The notes beneath the pieces are model-generated. The model did not search any database, had not been told where the DNA came from, and worked only from the letters and a program-made list of their open reading frames with translations. From positions 62,001 to 126,000 of the forward strand of contig JAJNNX010000001.1 in NCBI GenBank assembly GCA_023159155.1: 64,000 nt of DNA. Direction: 5' to 3'. The translations under genes were made by a program, and so were the position numbers. This stretch comes from Ustulina deusta. Taxonomy: Eukaryota > Ascomycota > Sordariomycetes > Xylariales > Xylariaceae. The first letter of the stretch is position 1; the number at the start of each line of letters is the position of its first letter. Below, one piece after another: positions 33,629-44,923 of the stretch.

Positions 33629-35726
33629 TCATGTTGCCGACTTGCGCGGCCGGAAAATGCAATGGACCGCTCCAGGCTGGCAGGTCACCTGGTCCCTCAT
33701 ATCGCGCCATATCGTTTCTTCGTCGTAGCCGGGAGCAAAGCCTACATCGTAGTCCTGGAGTATAATCGTTACGACGAGGCGAAGTGCATTCATGGCCATG
33801 TTCTTGCCTAGGCAGTATCGGGCGCCCGTGGAGAATGGCGAAAATGCTCGTTTGTCTAGGATGAGCTCCGGACGCGAGTACCACCGTTCAGGGATGAACT
33901 CATTCGGTTGCACCCACATCGATTCCACTGCTATCATGTCAGAGAAACGCCCCGGCAACGATAGCAAGATGTCAGACGTCGCTGTCGACCGTACTACAGC
34001 GCACACTTACTTCTGTGGAGAACGTATTTCGGACATGTTACTTTCACTCCCGGTGGGATCAGCACATCGTCAATCAACATTCCATTCGGGCCAGTGATCC
34101 TATTTCCTCCCGTCATGACTGGCGGGACAAGCCGAAGGGATTCGTTCACCACACCGTTGAGATGTGGAAGCGCAGCGAGGGCGTTCGCGTCATTCGGGTC
34201 GACATCGCCAACCTCGGCTTGAACCCTTTTAGCGTGTTCCGGAAATTTCGAGAGAAACCACCAGATGGCGATGAGAACAGCGCGAGTAGTGTCACTGAGG
34301 GGGGTGTTAGCAGCAACTCCCAATTGGAATCCTCGGGACGATATTTGTATTTGCCAGGTAGTAGCTTCGTCGATAATGTCAGATGATATGATAATAGTGC
34401 AGTCGAGACTGACCTTCCTGCGACAACGGCTGTCACCGCTGTTCCACTGAGATGGAGATCCCTGGCCTTTTTAGTTTTGGTTGCAGCGGTATTCTCATAT
34501 TCTTCAATGAAGTATGTGGCCATGTCTGTCCTGCCATTGTCACCACGCTACACGGGATACTCCGTTAGATACAATGGCTTTGATAAATTTATTTGAATTG
34601 CGAGAGCAACACGTACTTTGAGCCGCGATATCATGTGGTCCTCGCAGAATTGTAGCATGCGGCGCCAGTCGTTGATTCTTCCCACGGGCGGGAGAAGCTG
34701 GAAACCCAGGAGGGCGATCCATATAGCATCACCGAGAGGCCCCGCCAAAGCCAAAGCACGATCCCTGTGTTCTATACCGGGATGCGTTACTTTAGAGTTG
34801 GTGAGGTTGAAGTGCTCACCGAACAGCACCTCCCCCATGACGTCCCATGAATACCAGGACATGACTTGATCAATGTCTACAGGATTCGTACCAAAAGTGC
34901 CGATGCAATGTGAGAGGTCCCGAACAAGATTCACGATGCGCGGGTAGTAGTCATTCATCGCTGTCAGGACAACCTGGTTAACGACGACGACGACTCGAGA
35001 TATAGCAGTCAAGCATCTCTGCCCGACCGCAAGAGATACCATGTCGCACTCACCTTTACTCGACAGCCCTTGGGCCCAGAACTTGCGGCCTACTTTGTGC
35101 TCAAGCTTGTCACGAGTGAAAATGGCAGAAGTCCGAGGGCGGACGATGTCGTACCAGACGTCTCTGGTGGTCTCATTGCCGAAGCCATCGAGCAGCTCGA
35201 AGGCAGCAGGGTGGAATATGGTAATCTCATTGGGCCCTTGGTTGTACGACACTTAGACTGGTGGATTTCATAACGGACCGAGATTGCCTGGACATACGGG
35301 CGGGAAGGCAGACTACTCACCAGTCCTCACGATTGTGCCGTATTTTGTATAGATTTTCTCTTGAAAGAGATAGTTCGTCGAGTCGCTCACGTGCCACACA
35401 TGCCACAGCTTGGTGACGGCAGCAAGTCTGGGGCCACGGAAGGAGGAGAGGCGATGGAAGTAGAGACGGTAGATAGTCATGCTGGAGAAGAGGCCGCTCA
35501 GGTACGCGACGGCGAGGACGGCTAAGCGACGGAGCACATGGGTGGGCGCATCGTCGAAATAGCTGAGATAATACGCCGCGGCGGCGCCGAGGACGACATG
35601 GCTGGCGATGATGTGCGGGCCGTGCAAGTGCCACTCGCCGTGTCTGAAGAGCCCGTGGTGGACGACGACACCGGCGGCGACGGCGAGGATGGGCAGATGC
35701 TGTTGTAGACGTTGACCCGCGGCCAT
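33629..35726 (-). CDS. Cytochrome P450 monooxygenase, six exons, complete (paralogue of the first)
   Basis: Minus-strand exons 35726-35321, 35236-35054, 34960-34617, 34547-34414, 34294-34011 and 33930-33629 give 550 residues with exact phases. The start at 35726 is the first ATG in frame; the open frame upstream of it lacks one. Hydrophobic N-terminal segments precede FHRLSSFRGPRLAA. The I-helix is AGSDTT, the K-helix ESLRL, then PERW, and the heme loop FSTGARYCLG with Cys490. Order, N-terminal architecture and several peptides (DVMG, PNEFIPERW, PELI, KRAFSPFS) match the P450 at 592, so the two are paralogues. Only the intron before the PERW exon is clearly shared. Substrate unknown; ER-anchored oxidase by family. 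Relics of other metabolic genes lie 3.5-8 kb away. Confidence 0.93.
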
Positions 35727-38700
35727 AGTGCTGTGCCCGCGATTCCAGACGGCGAGTTGTCGAGGGGCAGCGCGACGGGCAGACAAGAGGGGGGGGGAGT
35801 AAAGGCGAAGGTGACGAGACAAGACATCTGGTGTCGTGCTATATTCCGTTGCGTGCTATCGACTCTGATGTTCCTGGTCTCGCCACTCGCTCCTCCCGGA
35901 GCACATCCGTGGACCTGGTATACATGCATGTACCTCTACCAGTAGCGCGAATATACTGCAAGTACGCTACGTTACAGCGAATGCATGCTGCAGGGGGGTT
36001 GGGGGTTTTCTACATGTACACTACTTACACTATATCCTGCTGGGTCCGTGTATACTCAGTGCAGTATTGGTAGCACTAGCATGGGACACCCCTGGTTCCG
36101 TGGCCTCATGGTCTCCAGATCTGGACGCCAAAGGCCAACCCTCTTCGTCTTCAGTGCCGGTTTGGGCTACGAGCAAACACCATGCGCACAGTAGGTTACG
36201 CATCCAGAGCCATGGCCAACCGTCGCCAGCGCCCCCTTGCCTTTATTGGGTTCGCTTAGGGATTAGAGTTGAGTGTCGTGTAGAGTGGCGGATTGCGCCC
36301 TCTCCGCCACGACTGCGTAGATACCCTGGCTCTCCCGTTGTGTCGGGACTGGGAGGCGTGCCGCCCTCTGCGATAGGTTGGTGAGATGACGCTGTAATTC
36401 AACAGTGTAATACCTATCTTGTATGTACGCACTACATGTACATACAATGTATTATTGTCTGTCAACTGCACTGCACTATGCCCTGTGTGGTACAATTGGA
36501 GTGCGCTCCAAAAGAGAACCAATGGCGTTTCTTCGATCCGGCGGTGTCGTAGCCAAGCGTCTGGGCACGTGGAATGGACACTAACCTGCTGCCTCTTTCT
36601 ATTTGGAGCTTAGTGCTGGTCCCCGAAGAAGCTAGGCATATAGTCTATGTTCTGCTTCCACCCGCGCATCAATCTATTGATTAACATGCATGATCACTTT
36701 GCTTGATCAAAGTTCCTGCTGCGAAACCTAACCCAACCCCCATTCTTCATCTGTATGTAGGCACCAGTACTAATACTAGTATATATGTCTATGTAGGCAC
36801 CAGGACTAATACCGATGATGAAGCGGCAGTCTACCCACGTGAACGAAAAGGGGGCTTAACGGGCAATAGTATTTGCCTCGAATTGGTGGGAGGCGAATGC
36901 CGATCCACCATCCCCAGTTCCGGCGATTGTCGAAATAGGCAAATACAAATACACTAACCTCAGTCCACATTACCTGCATATCCTGTACGAGGTACCATAC
37001 AGTAGATACTACCTAGCTTGCCTATCCAGGAGTAAACGCTAAGTCCCTATACTATCTACGCTGTGCAAAACAGGTATAGCGACTTTTGGGGCGTCTCGAA
37101 TTCGGGTTATCGCCAGGTCCTTTACCAAAGGCACACAGCAGGGATTTGCCTAGAATTACTAACCTGGTAATCTAATCTAGGTTACACATATCTGTTATAT
37201 CTAGACAACCATCTCAAGAGTGCAATGTGCGGGTGAGATACATCTGCCAACATCATCACAACATGTTGAGGCTTTCAACGCACTATGCCGCCCGAATCGT
37301 AACACATCAAAGCTCAGCTCGACCTCAATAACGCGGACTGTCCTATATTTTCATTCTAGTTGCCTTTCTTCGCACGCCGCATTAACTCAGGCTTAGTTTT
37401 GGTCTTATTCTGGGTGTTTATTGACGCTCATCGTACAGCATTCCATTCTCTCACTACTTCATGACCCTCGGGTATGACCCTTGAGAGTTTAGCCATATTC
37501 GCCGAGACAAGAGGATGGAAATTAGATGGATTTTACGGGATCTCTGGCCGCCCGATAATCGAACATGGGTTTATAGCAAAGCACGGTATTGTTATAGGCG
37601 TCTCGCAGTGTATCTCATGGACCATCTCAATATACGATTTACGAATGCACAACAATACGATGGTACCCAGTAGGAAATTTAACAAATAATTATTTGTTGT
37701 AGTGGATGACAAACGGTTATCTCGGCGATAATAGCCTACATGTTCGGAGCAGGAAGAAATGGCATCGAGGTGTAGAGCTCGCCATATACAGACTTATAGG
37801 CCCCAACAAGCATATTCCCATCCCATGACGCTTTATGGAGAGCTAAAATACAAATATTGTTAGCATTTAAATACTATTATCACGACCTCCTCTGCCAACG
37901 GGCATCATTACATATTAACTCTTCCTACTAGCCTGTGAACACTAAACTTAGGCGAAACTGATCGGATCATTAAATGCGGCACAATATTACGTACTTGTTT
38001 CTCAAGCTATAGATTTATTGTTCTGCTGCAGTGTTGTAGGTTAAGGCCACTGTCAGCGTCAATATTTCCAAGGGTCCAAGTCTTACATCATAATGCCGGA
38101 CGAGCTAATATATTAGGCGGCTAGGTCTCCATTGAATCTATTTGCTAGGTTTTACTCTGCCTGTATTGCTAGTTCTAGGGAATGGATCCCCTTTCACGCT
38201 GCTCCTCACCCATTTGCTCTCATCGCAGCATGCACAGCGGGCCGTGGACAGGATAGATATCGGCTTTGTTAGGTTTATCCTTGATTGTCATTGGCAGCAC
38301 TACTGTAATCTCAGACACAGACATCAATCCAACAGATGACATTTTCAAGAGTACCTAATGTTAACCGGTAAGGGCGCTCGTGAGACTTGAAGCGCATCGA
38401 GGGATAATGAAAAAGGGAAGTCTCGTAAATAGCAAGATCTTTGGTCTAAAAATATTGCTGCTTTTGTTGTTCCTTTTTTGCTAGCAAGCTGATGTCGGTT
38501 TTCACTGCACATGCTCAACCATATCCCCATGTAAGACATTCACCAATTAAGATACTTACTGTTGAAACCTCCTGTTGTAGTTGTGGCCATAACACAATTG
38601 CACTGATGGAACTCGCAAGCCGATCTCGGGTACCGCGGGTGGGATAAACGATGCTGTCACTGTCCTCGCCTTTCTGGCGATAACAAGAATGTGTGAAGGT

Positions 38701-39245
38701 GCCGCATGGTTGATATACCACTCGACCTAGGAAATATTGCTGCGTTTCGAAGTCTTAGTATCTTCTGTGGAGGAAGGGAATAGGGGGCCGGGGGGAGATT
38801 TGGGTGTTGGTCAAAATGCGTAGACAGAGACAGAGTCACCAGAATTTAGGGTCATGCAGTCTCTGCTGACTTGTTGTGGCGGTGCGACAGTCCTGTGGGT
38901 TTTGCTGCCCTTGACTGCCCTCTCCTTGTAGCTGACGGGTTTCTGTTTTGCTATAGGCATTTATCCTATTTAGGAGAAACCAACCACTTTCGTTCTCTTA
39001 TTCTTTCGCTTGATATTCTACCCTATCGTTTTCTTTTACTTTGTTCTATTCTACTCAATCCAAAGTAACGTTAAGTTTCCTGTTTCATTACTCTGTAATG
39101 CAGAAAACCTCCGGCCATATCATATTAGGCAATCCATCAAGTACCTACATCATGCAACGCTATAGCACGTCCTCACCTTGGTATTAATATCTCCAGGAAA
39201 TCTATTAAAAAAAAAAAACCTTCTTTCACATCTTAGATACCATAA
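35727..39245. other. 3.5 kb spacer without supportable genes
   Basis: AT content rises from about 36.4 kb. Short open frames lack any recognisable motif. A direct duplication of a TATGTAGGCACCAG-ACTAATAC word occurs at about 36755-36810. The 39073-39118 repeat copy lies at the end. Confidence 0.5.
39073..39118. repeat. Compact copy of the AGGTTTTCTG/CAGAAAACCT repeat family
   Basis: AAGTTTCCTGTTTCATTA followed by GTAATGCAGAAAACCTCCGGCCAT. The two halves are near inverted repeats. Relative to the copy at 47606-47729 the internal sequence is missing, and similarity appears to continue for some tens of bases upstream. Confidence 0.65.
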
Positions 39246-39875
39246 CGCCTAAAGTTCCCCGGTCCGCGTCTGCATCCAACCCTGCCTTTACACCAACAAG
39301 CCACCTCCAGCTTTACCCTTGAACCTCCGCCGCCGCCTATAGACTTTGACAGAGTGTCGAAGCACGGGGCGGATGAGAGTTGGGGCCCTTGTGCCTCTAG
39401 AAGCCTAGAAAAGGCTCACTTCAAAGTACGACTCTGGGATAACATTGACTTTTATGTGCCACTCCGTGGTCAGCACTCAAGCAGCGTTATAAACATCTGG
39501 CTGCGGCTTACCTGCGGAGAGCGATTCAACAACCCTTCGCTCGCTTTGGTGGCGGACGCCTGGGCTCACCTTGTAGAGGGTTACAGAGCACTGCCTGGAC
39601 AGGAGCCAGACTCCAATACCTTCCCAGCTACAAGCGTTCACTGGTACCCCACTATTATGGCCTTAAACCTCGAGCTGAAAAAAAGGCGTCCCAGCTCATG
39701 GTGCTGACTGGCTGCGCATGCGGGTGATAGACGAGGAGATTGGAATGGCAAGTTGGACATGGAAACGTTGATTTATGATAAAGACGGTGACCTCGTGGCT
39801 CTGTCCAACCATGTCAACCTGATCTTAAGCATTGATAGGAATCTGGCAAAGCGCGGGTCTAAAAGTCAACTCTAG
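39246..39875 (+). pseudogene. Acyl-CoA thioesterase-like (double hot-dog) pseudogene
   Basis: The frame from 39246 reads SFTLEPPPPPIDFDR, SWGPCASRSLEKAHFKVRLW, YVPLRGQHSSSVINIWLRL and WYPTIMALNLELKK, which resembles the C-terminal half of fungal thioesterase-like (4HBT_3-type) proteins. After a run of seven A (39678-39684) the matching sequence moves to another frame (PAHGADWLRMRV). It moves again near 39741-39750 into a third (DKDGDLVALSNHVNLILS ... NLAKRG) and ends at TAG 39873-39875. The N-terminal hot-dog half and start are absent; an in-frame TAA sits at 39243. Two frameshifts plus truncation make this a dead gene unless the assembly is wrong at both sites. Confidence 0.75.
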
Positions 39876-41035
39876 GCCGCAGACGGTTTAGTTGGCTTCA
39901 AAAGCAGGCTCAAGCTTTGATTCAACAATGGTGTCACTGGCAAAGGATAATTAGGTTTTGGTTTCTTTTCATTGAAAATGACTCTAACCATCTCTACACT
40001 ACATGGGCACATAGATATAGAAAACTGATAGCTGCTTGTCTATGTAGATAGATGCTCATCGCAGATGATATTAAGGCGGCAAGGCAAGCAAGTTCATGTC
40101 ATGCGAATTTACTTAAGCGAAGGAACCTAAAAAGACTTTCATGTTTAAGTCTTTCTTTCTTGAATCCTTACTTACTACATACACAACCAAGAGAGAGAGA
40201 GAATTCATAGGAGGACCCGTTCTGTATCATAAAATTGACGGGTTATATCCTCGAGCTTCACTCGGATTGAATTCCCGATACCGTCATATCCATTCCCCGA
40301 ACACACGAGGGAAAGAAAGAAAAAAACATCTCCAACTAGGTATCTACGCAAAGATCAGATTGTCTTACACAAAGATACTTGCTGTTTTCATCCCACTCTT
40401 CCGCTCATGGCACGCGTGTATTCTAACCTAACTATATCGAGCGTGAATATTCCACAACTGGATCTTCTCACACTGCTCTTTGGTTGGTGGTCGACTGGAA
40501 GATATCGATCGGTTGGTTGAATCCTGGCTTGGCCGCTAGTCGTCAGCACTATGCCATAAGTGTCTCAGCCACAAGCTCTCTTACCTCCTCCTACCATACT
40601 AGCAAAATTAAGTTGTTGAGATGACGACTTAACGAAAATGTCCATCATGCCACGGAACTAATCCTAAAACACTACAGCACGGGTCATACCAGGGGCAAAC
40701 AAACTAACAAGGAAAACTTTGCTAGCATGGATAGAACTTCCTCCTTCATGCAATCACAAAAACCAATACTGGAACAACTAGCGGTCTGAACTGTGGCATA
40801 TCACGAATGGCCAGTTCTAGGGATGATATATTCGGAATAGCCTATTTCCAGCTACTTACATATGTTTCGAGCTAACGTTGGAGTACATGGGCCATTTTGT
40901 TTGAGAAATTATTATATTTTGGCGCTTGTGTGTAGCTAAGGATACTTAAGGGCAATCTCTATCCTTTCACCATCATACCGCCCCCGATATCCCCTTTGAA
41001 TAGAACCCTTGGTTGTTAAACTCTAACCGATATTC
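39876..41035. other. Spacer between gene relics
   Basis: No gene supported. The stretch is AT-rich with low-complexity purine tracts around 40190-40330. Confidence 0.45.
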
Positions 41036-41320
41036 TTACTCCTGTTTGGGGTCGGATGAAACCCTCTGTCGACATTCAATCTTCACTGCGCTGTCTATCA
41101 AGTTAGAAACCCCAGCGGTTCTGCCGCGGGGTCTCTCAGCTGCCTGTATCTCAGGAGGGAGCCGAATGTCGTAGTTGCGCAAAACGTGGATCACGATAAC
41201 CTTCATGATATATAAGGCGAAAAATCGGCCGGGGCACGCGTTTGGACCGTGACCAAATGTGAATTGACCTAAAGCCTGTCGCTGTAGACTGGTACTTGGA
41301 TTCATTACCCGCCATTCTGA
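41036..41320 (-). pseudogene. Cytochrome P450 C-terminal fragment
   Basis: Minus-strand frame ending at the stop 41038-41036. It encodes LGQFTFGHGPNACPGRFFAL followed by YIMKVIVIHVLRNYDIRLPP, the heme-binding loop and L-helix of a P450. Nothing recognisable of the rest (I-helix, ExxR) lies upstream, and the similarity fades at about 41310. The heme loop (FGHGPNACPGRFFA) is of a different type from the two intact P450s here. It resembles ent-kaurene-oxidase-like fungal P450s, so it is not a duplicate of either. Probably a remnant. Confidence 0.75.
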
Positions 41321-41403
41321 GCTGAGATTCACGGACGGCTAGCCGTGGCAACGGTACCTCGCATCTTACGAAATCTCAAAAGTCATCCGGAGTCATAGAA
41401 GCC

Positions 41404-42039
41404 ATGAGCCATGGCGGCTCAATTATCATCACAGGGGGGACGGCTGGTCTAGGATATTGTGCAGCACGCAACATCGCCAAGGAGCACCCAAGCTAATACC
41501 TAGTGGTTCTCGGATCAAGAACAGATGGCGACGGCGCTGCGGATAGGATCAACGCGGAGCTGGGTCAAAGCAACACGATTTGCACTCCCTTGGACCTGTC
41601 GGATATAGGAAGCGTTCGCAAGTATGCGGAGAACTGGGCGTCCAAGGGATATCCGTCCATCCGAGCTCTCCTGCTCAACGCTGCTCTTCTAATCCCAGGT
41701 GCTATGCAAAAAAGGTCAGACGGCCTCGAGAAAACCTTTTCTATCACTCATGTCGGGAACGCTGCTTTATTTCACCTGATGTTCCCGCACCTTGCATCCA
41801 ATGCCCGGGTTGTGGTGGTCTCGAGCGGAACGCACGATCCAGCCCAGGTCGCGGATATGCCCGACCCGAGCTATAGCTCGGCGGAAGGACTGGCTCGCCC
41901 TTCCGGCACAGATATCAATATGTCGGGCTGGCAGCGATACCCTACTGCCAAGCTGTGCAATGTCCTGTGGGGGTGGACTGTCGCATATCTGTCAAATGCA
42001 ACGGACTCGGAGAAAAGCCGCTTGGGGGTGTTTACGTGA
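41404..42039 (+). pseudogene. Short-chain dehydrogenase/reductase with premature stop and lost C-terminus
   Basis: From the ATG at 41404 the frame reads a Rossmann start with the cofactor loop TGGTAGLGY. It hits TAA at 41494-41496 after HPS, then continues in the same frame with YLVVLGSRTDGDGAADRI. The later motifs are intact: LDLSD, LLLNAALLIPG, RVVVVSSGTHD and the catalytic RYPTAK (YxxxK). The frame ends at TGA 42037-42039 after GVFT, well before the usual C-terminal part of such proteins. Both stops could come from C-to-T type changes (CAA to TAA, TGG to TGA), as repeat-induced point mutation would cause, but this is inference. It would be an NAD(P)-dependent oxidoreductase if restored. 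It lies head-to-head with the P450 fragment. Confidence 0.75.
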
Positions 42040-44163
42040 AGGTACTTGACCTTGCTTACCGTATAGTTTTGATAATTCTGTATTTAGGCGCGCGCATTTA
42101 CGTAAGGGTTCAACTCCTTTGTGAATTATGTATCTGGGGAATTCCCAGGTCCTATGATATAACTTAGCAAGGAGGTAGAATTATTGAAACTATACAGGTA
42201 GTGGATAAGAACGTATAAGTCACAGAATGACGATTCGCATCCGATCTATAAGACGCTCTGGTTTTTATTGGGGGCTTTGCACACATTGCCTATCTACAAA
42301 TTTAGATTAATTACCATTTGGAGTAACTATGTTGTTTTCGTGGTCCTGTAAGACTAACGGTGACTCTTGGATGTATGAATTACTCCATCCCATTAACAAT
42401 CCCACTAAACATGTTGTCAGATTTACCACTACACCACACAACCAAAAGGTTGGCCGCAATTGCGATTGCAGGTGCTTATTTTATCCGCGTACATATCCGA
42501 CACATGTCTGGGGTTTCCTATTCTGTCATCTCTTGGCAGAAAGCTTATCCTCGTCAAGCTTTGCGGAGAAGCGTACGTCCATCTTTGTGTGGTATGGGTA
42601 CATACATATGCCTTTGTTTGCCTTTGTTTTTAGGAAAGGAGTTTACGACTAAGTGACACAAAGGATTTCTTATCAGTCAAAACCTATTGAGAAAAGCTAG
42701 CAATTTTTATATAGACAAATTAAGAAATTGTATTTCTTAATTAGGCGTGCAGGAATATTTTATCTACCTTTTTTTTTTAGCAACTAAATAAGACCTTACG
42801 TTTCACTTATTTTATTCGCTAAAATCGAAGGCAATTAATAGGAATTCTTTAGACTAGAAACAAATAGACGCTAGCCCAAGACCTACAAATATATGTGTAC
42901 GGGCCGAGCTGGCAGCAGGCATAACCCGCTACCTTTCATTTGCAATTCTAGTCTAAGGCTACGAGAGATAATTCTGTCGGGCAAACGTGGTATAAAGGAC
43001 TTTAATTTCGGATGCCAGAACATCTAGTCCTGGAGGCCTCCATACCAAAACCTCAATATTTGTCTGCACACTCTAGTATCCCGGTACTATCTGTAGTATA
43101 GTTGTCGGTAGTGCGTAGCAGAACCCTGGGGAGCTGTCCGTGCTAAGCATCATACATGTTTAGATGCGCATTATCTACGAAACGCGGCTAGGGCTACTAT
43201 GACACAGCTTGTCCCTCGGATCCACTCAAATGGTAAGCCGTTGGTTGCCTCCCTGCCTCCCCAGACACACCTCGCCGCATCAGCTCTACTACTTAAAAAG
43301 CCAAGCTGTCTCAATATGCTATAGGCATTAGATTGCTTCAAATGTCATTTCATCAACTATGCGCTTTGGCAATCACAACAACCGTTGCTAGACATCGCCA
43401 AGACTAATTTGTCACTGCTGGTTCCGTTAGTCATGGGAATATATATCAGCTCTGGTTAATCGTCTTTGCGAGTTGTGTATCAAAAGTTGAGTACCTGGTG
43501 GCAACAACATACAAATGGCTCTGTTCCCTCTTGGCGGATTGTGAGGGGATATTCGCTCAGGCGAGTAATATTACCTAGGGCCAATGACTCAGCTGGAGAT
43601 GGGTATTCGAGCAGCTGTTTATAAAGTCATGATTTGGTTATAAATAGGGATGTTGAGCGCCTACTTTGCCCCACAACGTTCATGGCTTAGGTGAAAATGA
43701 CAACTTAGAGTCCCCTCCCGTTTTGTGTTGACCACAGGTAATTACTGGTACTGGGAATTTCATGATGGAATCTTGGCGATCGAAAAACAACGCCCTTGGC
43801 AGTGCTTGGCGACTTGCCCATCATACGTCTGGATGACCATCCCTGACAGCTCGGCAGTTCTGTAACATGTTCCGCCAGGCTACCCAAAGGTAAAGGAGCA
43901 GGGCTACTTGATGGATTTCAGCACTGGTGTAGATACAACATGTCTACTAGCCCCATTAATCCGCTTTGGTTAATTTATATACCTACATCCCTCCTCTCCC
44001 TCCCTCATTGCCAGGCATATACAAATTCAGGTTTCTTTTATTGTTCTTTCTTTCTCTCCAGTCCACTGGTGCACCATTCTACCATTTCGTCCTGTTATCA
44101 TACCATCATATTTCTGGCATTCCGACTGGTATAACTCCCCTTTACTTTAGCAGAAACGATACA
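42040..44163. other. AT-rich spacer without supportable genes
   Basis: 42640-42860 is strongly AT-rich. Open frames such as 42329-42652 have no recognisable motifs. The last 150 bases are pyrimidine-rich and probably serve the secreted-protein gene at 44164. Confidence 0.5.
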
Positions 44164-44358
44164 ATGAAGTCCATCATGGCACTCGTTCTTGGTATTTTTG
44201 CCACCTCCGCCGTTGCCCTCCCGCTAAACATCAACCTTGGTGCCTATTCTCCTGCACTGGTAGTCGGTGATGGGGCTATAGGCTTCCGTGGCAGTGAGGG
44301 CAAAGCGCCCACAGAAGGTGCTGCAGCGGCACAAGGGAGGGGCATTACATCTAGCTAG
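44164..44358 (+). CDS. Small secreted protein, 64 residues
   Basis: Single exon. Residues 1-19 are a clear signal peptide (MKSIMALVLGIFATSAVAL) with cleavage expected near ALP. The mature part of about 45 residues contains NINLGAYSPALVVGDGAIGF followed by a Gly/Ala/Glu-rich tail and has no Cys. I associate the LVVGDG-type motif with a family of small secreted proteins in filamentous fungi, from memory and without a formal match. It may be an effector-like or wall-associated peptide; function unknown. The upstream CT-rich sequence and CTTTAGCAGAAACGATACA context suit a real start. Confidence 0.65.
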   Translation: MKSIMALVLGIFATSAVALPLNINLGAYSPALVVGDGAIGFRGSEGKAPTEGAAAAQGRGITSS

Positions 44359-44923
44359 ATGGAATAGCGCCATGCTATTTTAGAGAGTAAGTATATCATT
44401 ACAACCAGCCTGACGAGGAGCTCCTTTATTAAGCGAACAATTCTATAGTTTCAGGGCGAGGCCAGCCTATTCACCAATGAGTACGGAGAGAGTTGCAACT
44501 AGAAAATATAAGCACATGCTCTATTCAGTCCTGCCAAGTATGCAGAATTCGGCTTCAAGGTTCCGTTGTAAAGGACATCGAATGAACTGGGGGACTGGAC
44601 CTCGAAATCCCTAGTACGAATACATAGGAGAACCTCGATAACCGACCTTATCACACATATATACACTCGCACAGCTATATTTTAGATATGTCTATATCAT
44701 TAATCTAAAAATAAATAAATAAATAAAAACCCCCTTTATATATTGCGAAGCTTTTAGTAGATTCTGGTATAAGCTTCTATTTATCTACATATTTCATGAT
44801 AAAGACAGCTCCTTTTACCCCGCTATCGAGACCTCCGCCTCCTCTATCCTCAACTATGGGATGCTGAAGTTCTTGTCGTGGAACTATAGATGCAGTAGTC
44901 ACTGAGATATTTGCGTTGCATTC
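44359..44923. other. Spacer with AAAT microsatellite
   Basis: No gene supported. 44704-44730 is an (AAAT)n tract. Confidence 0.5.
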
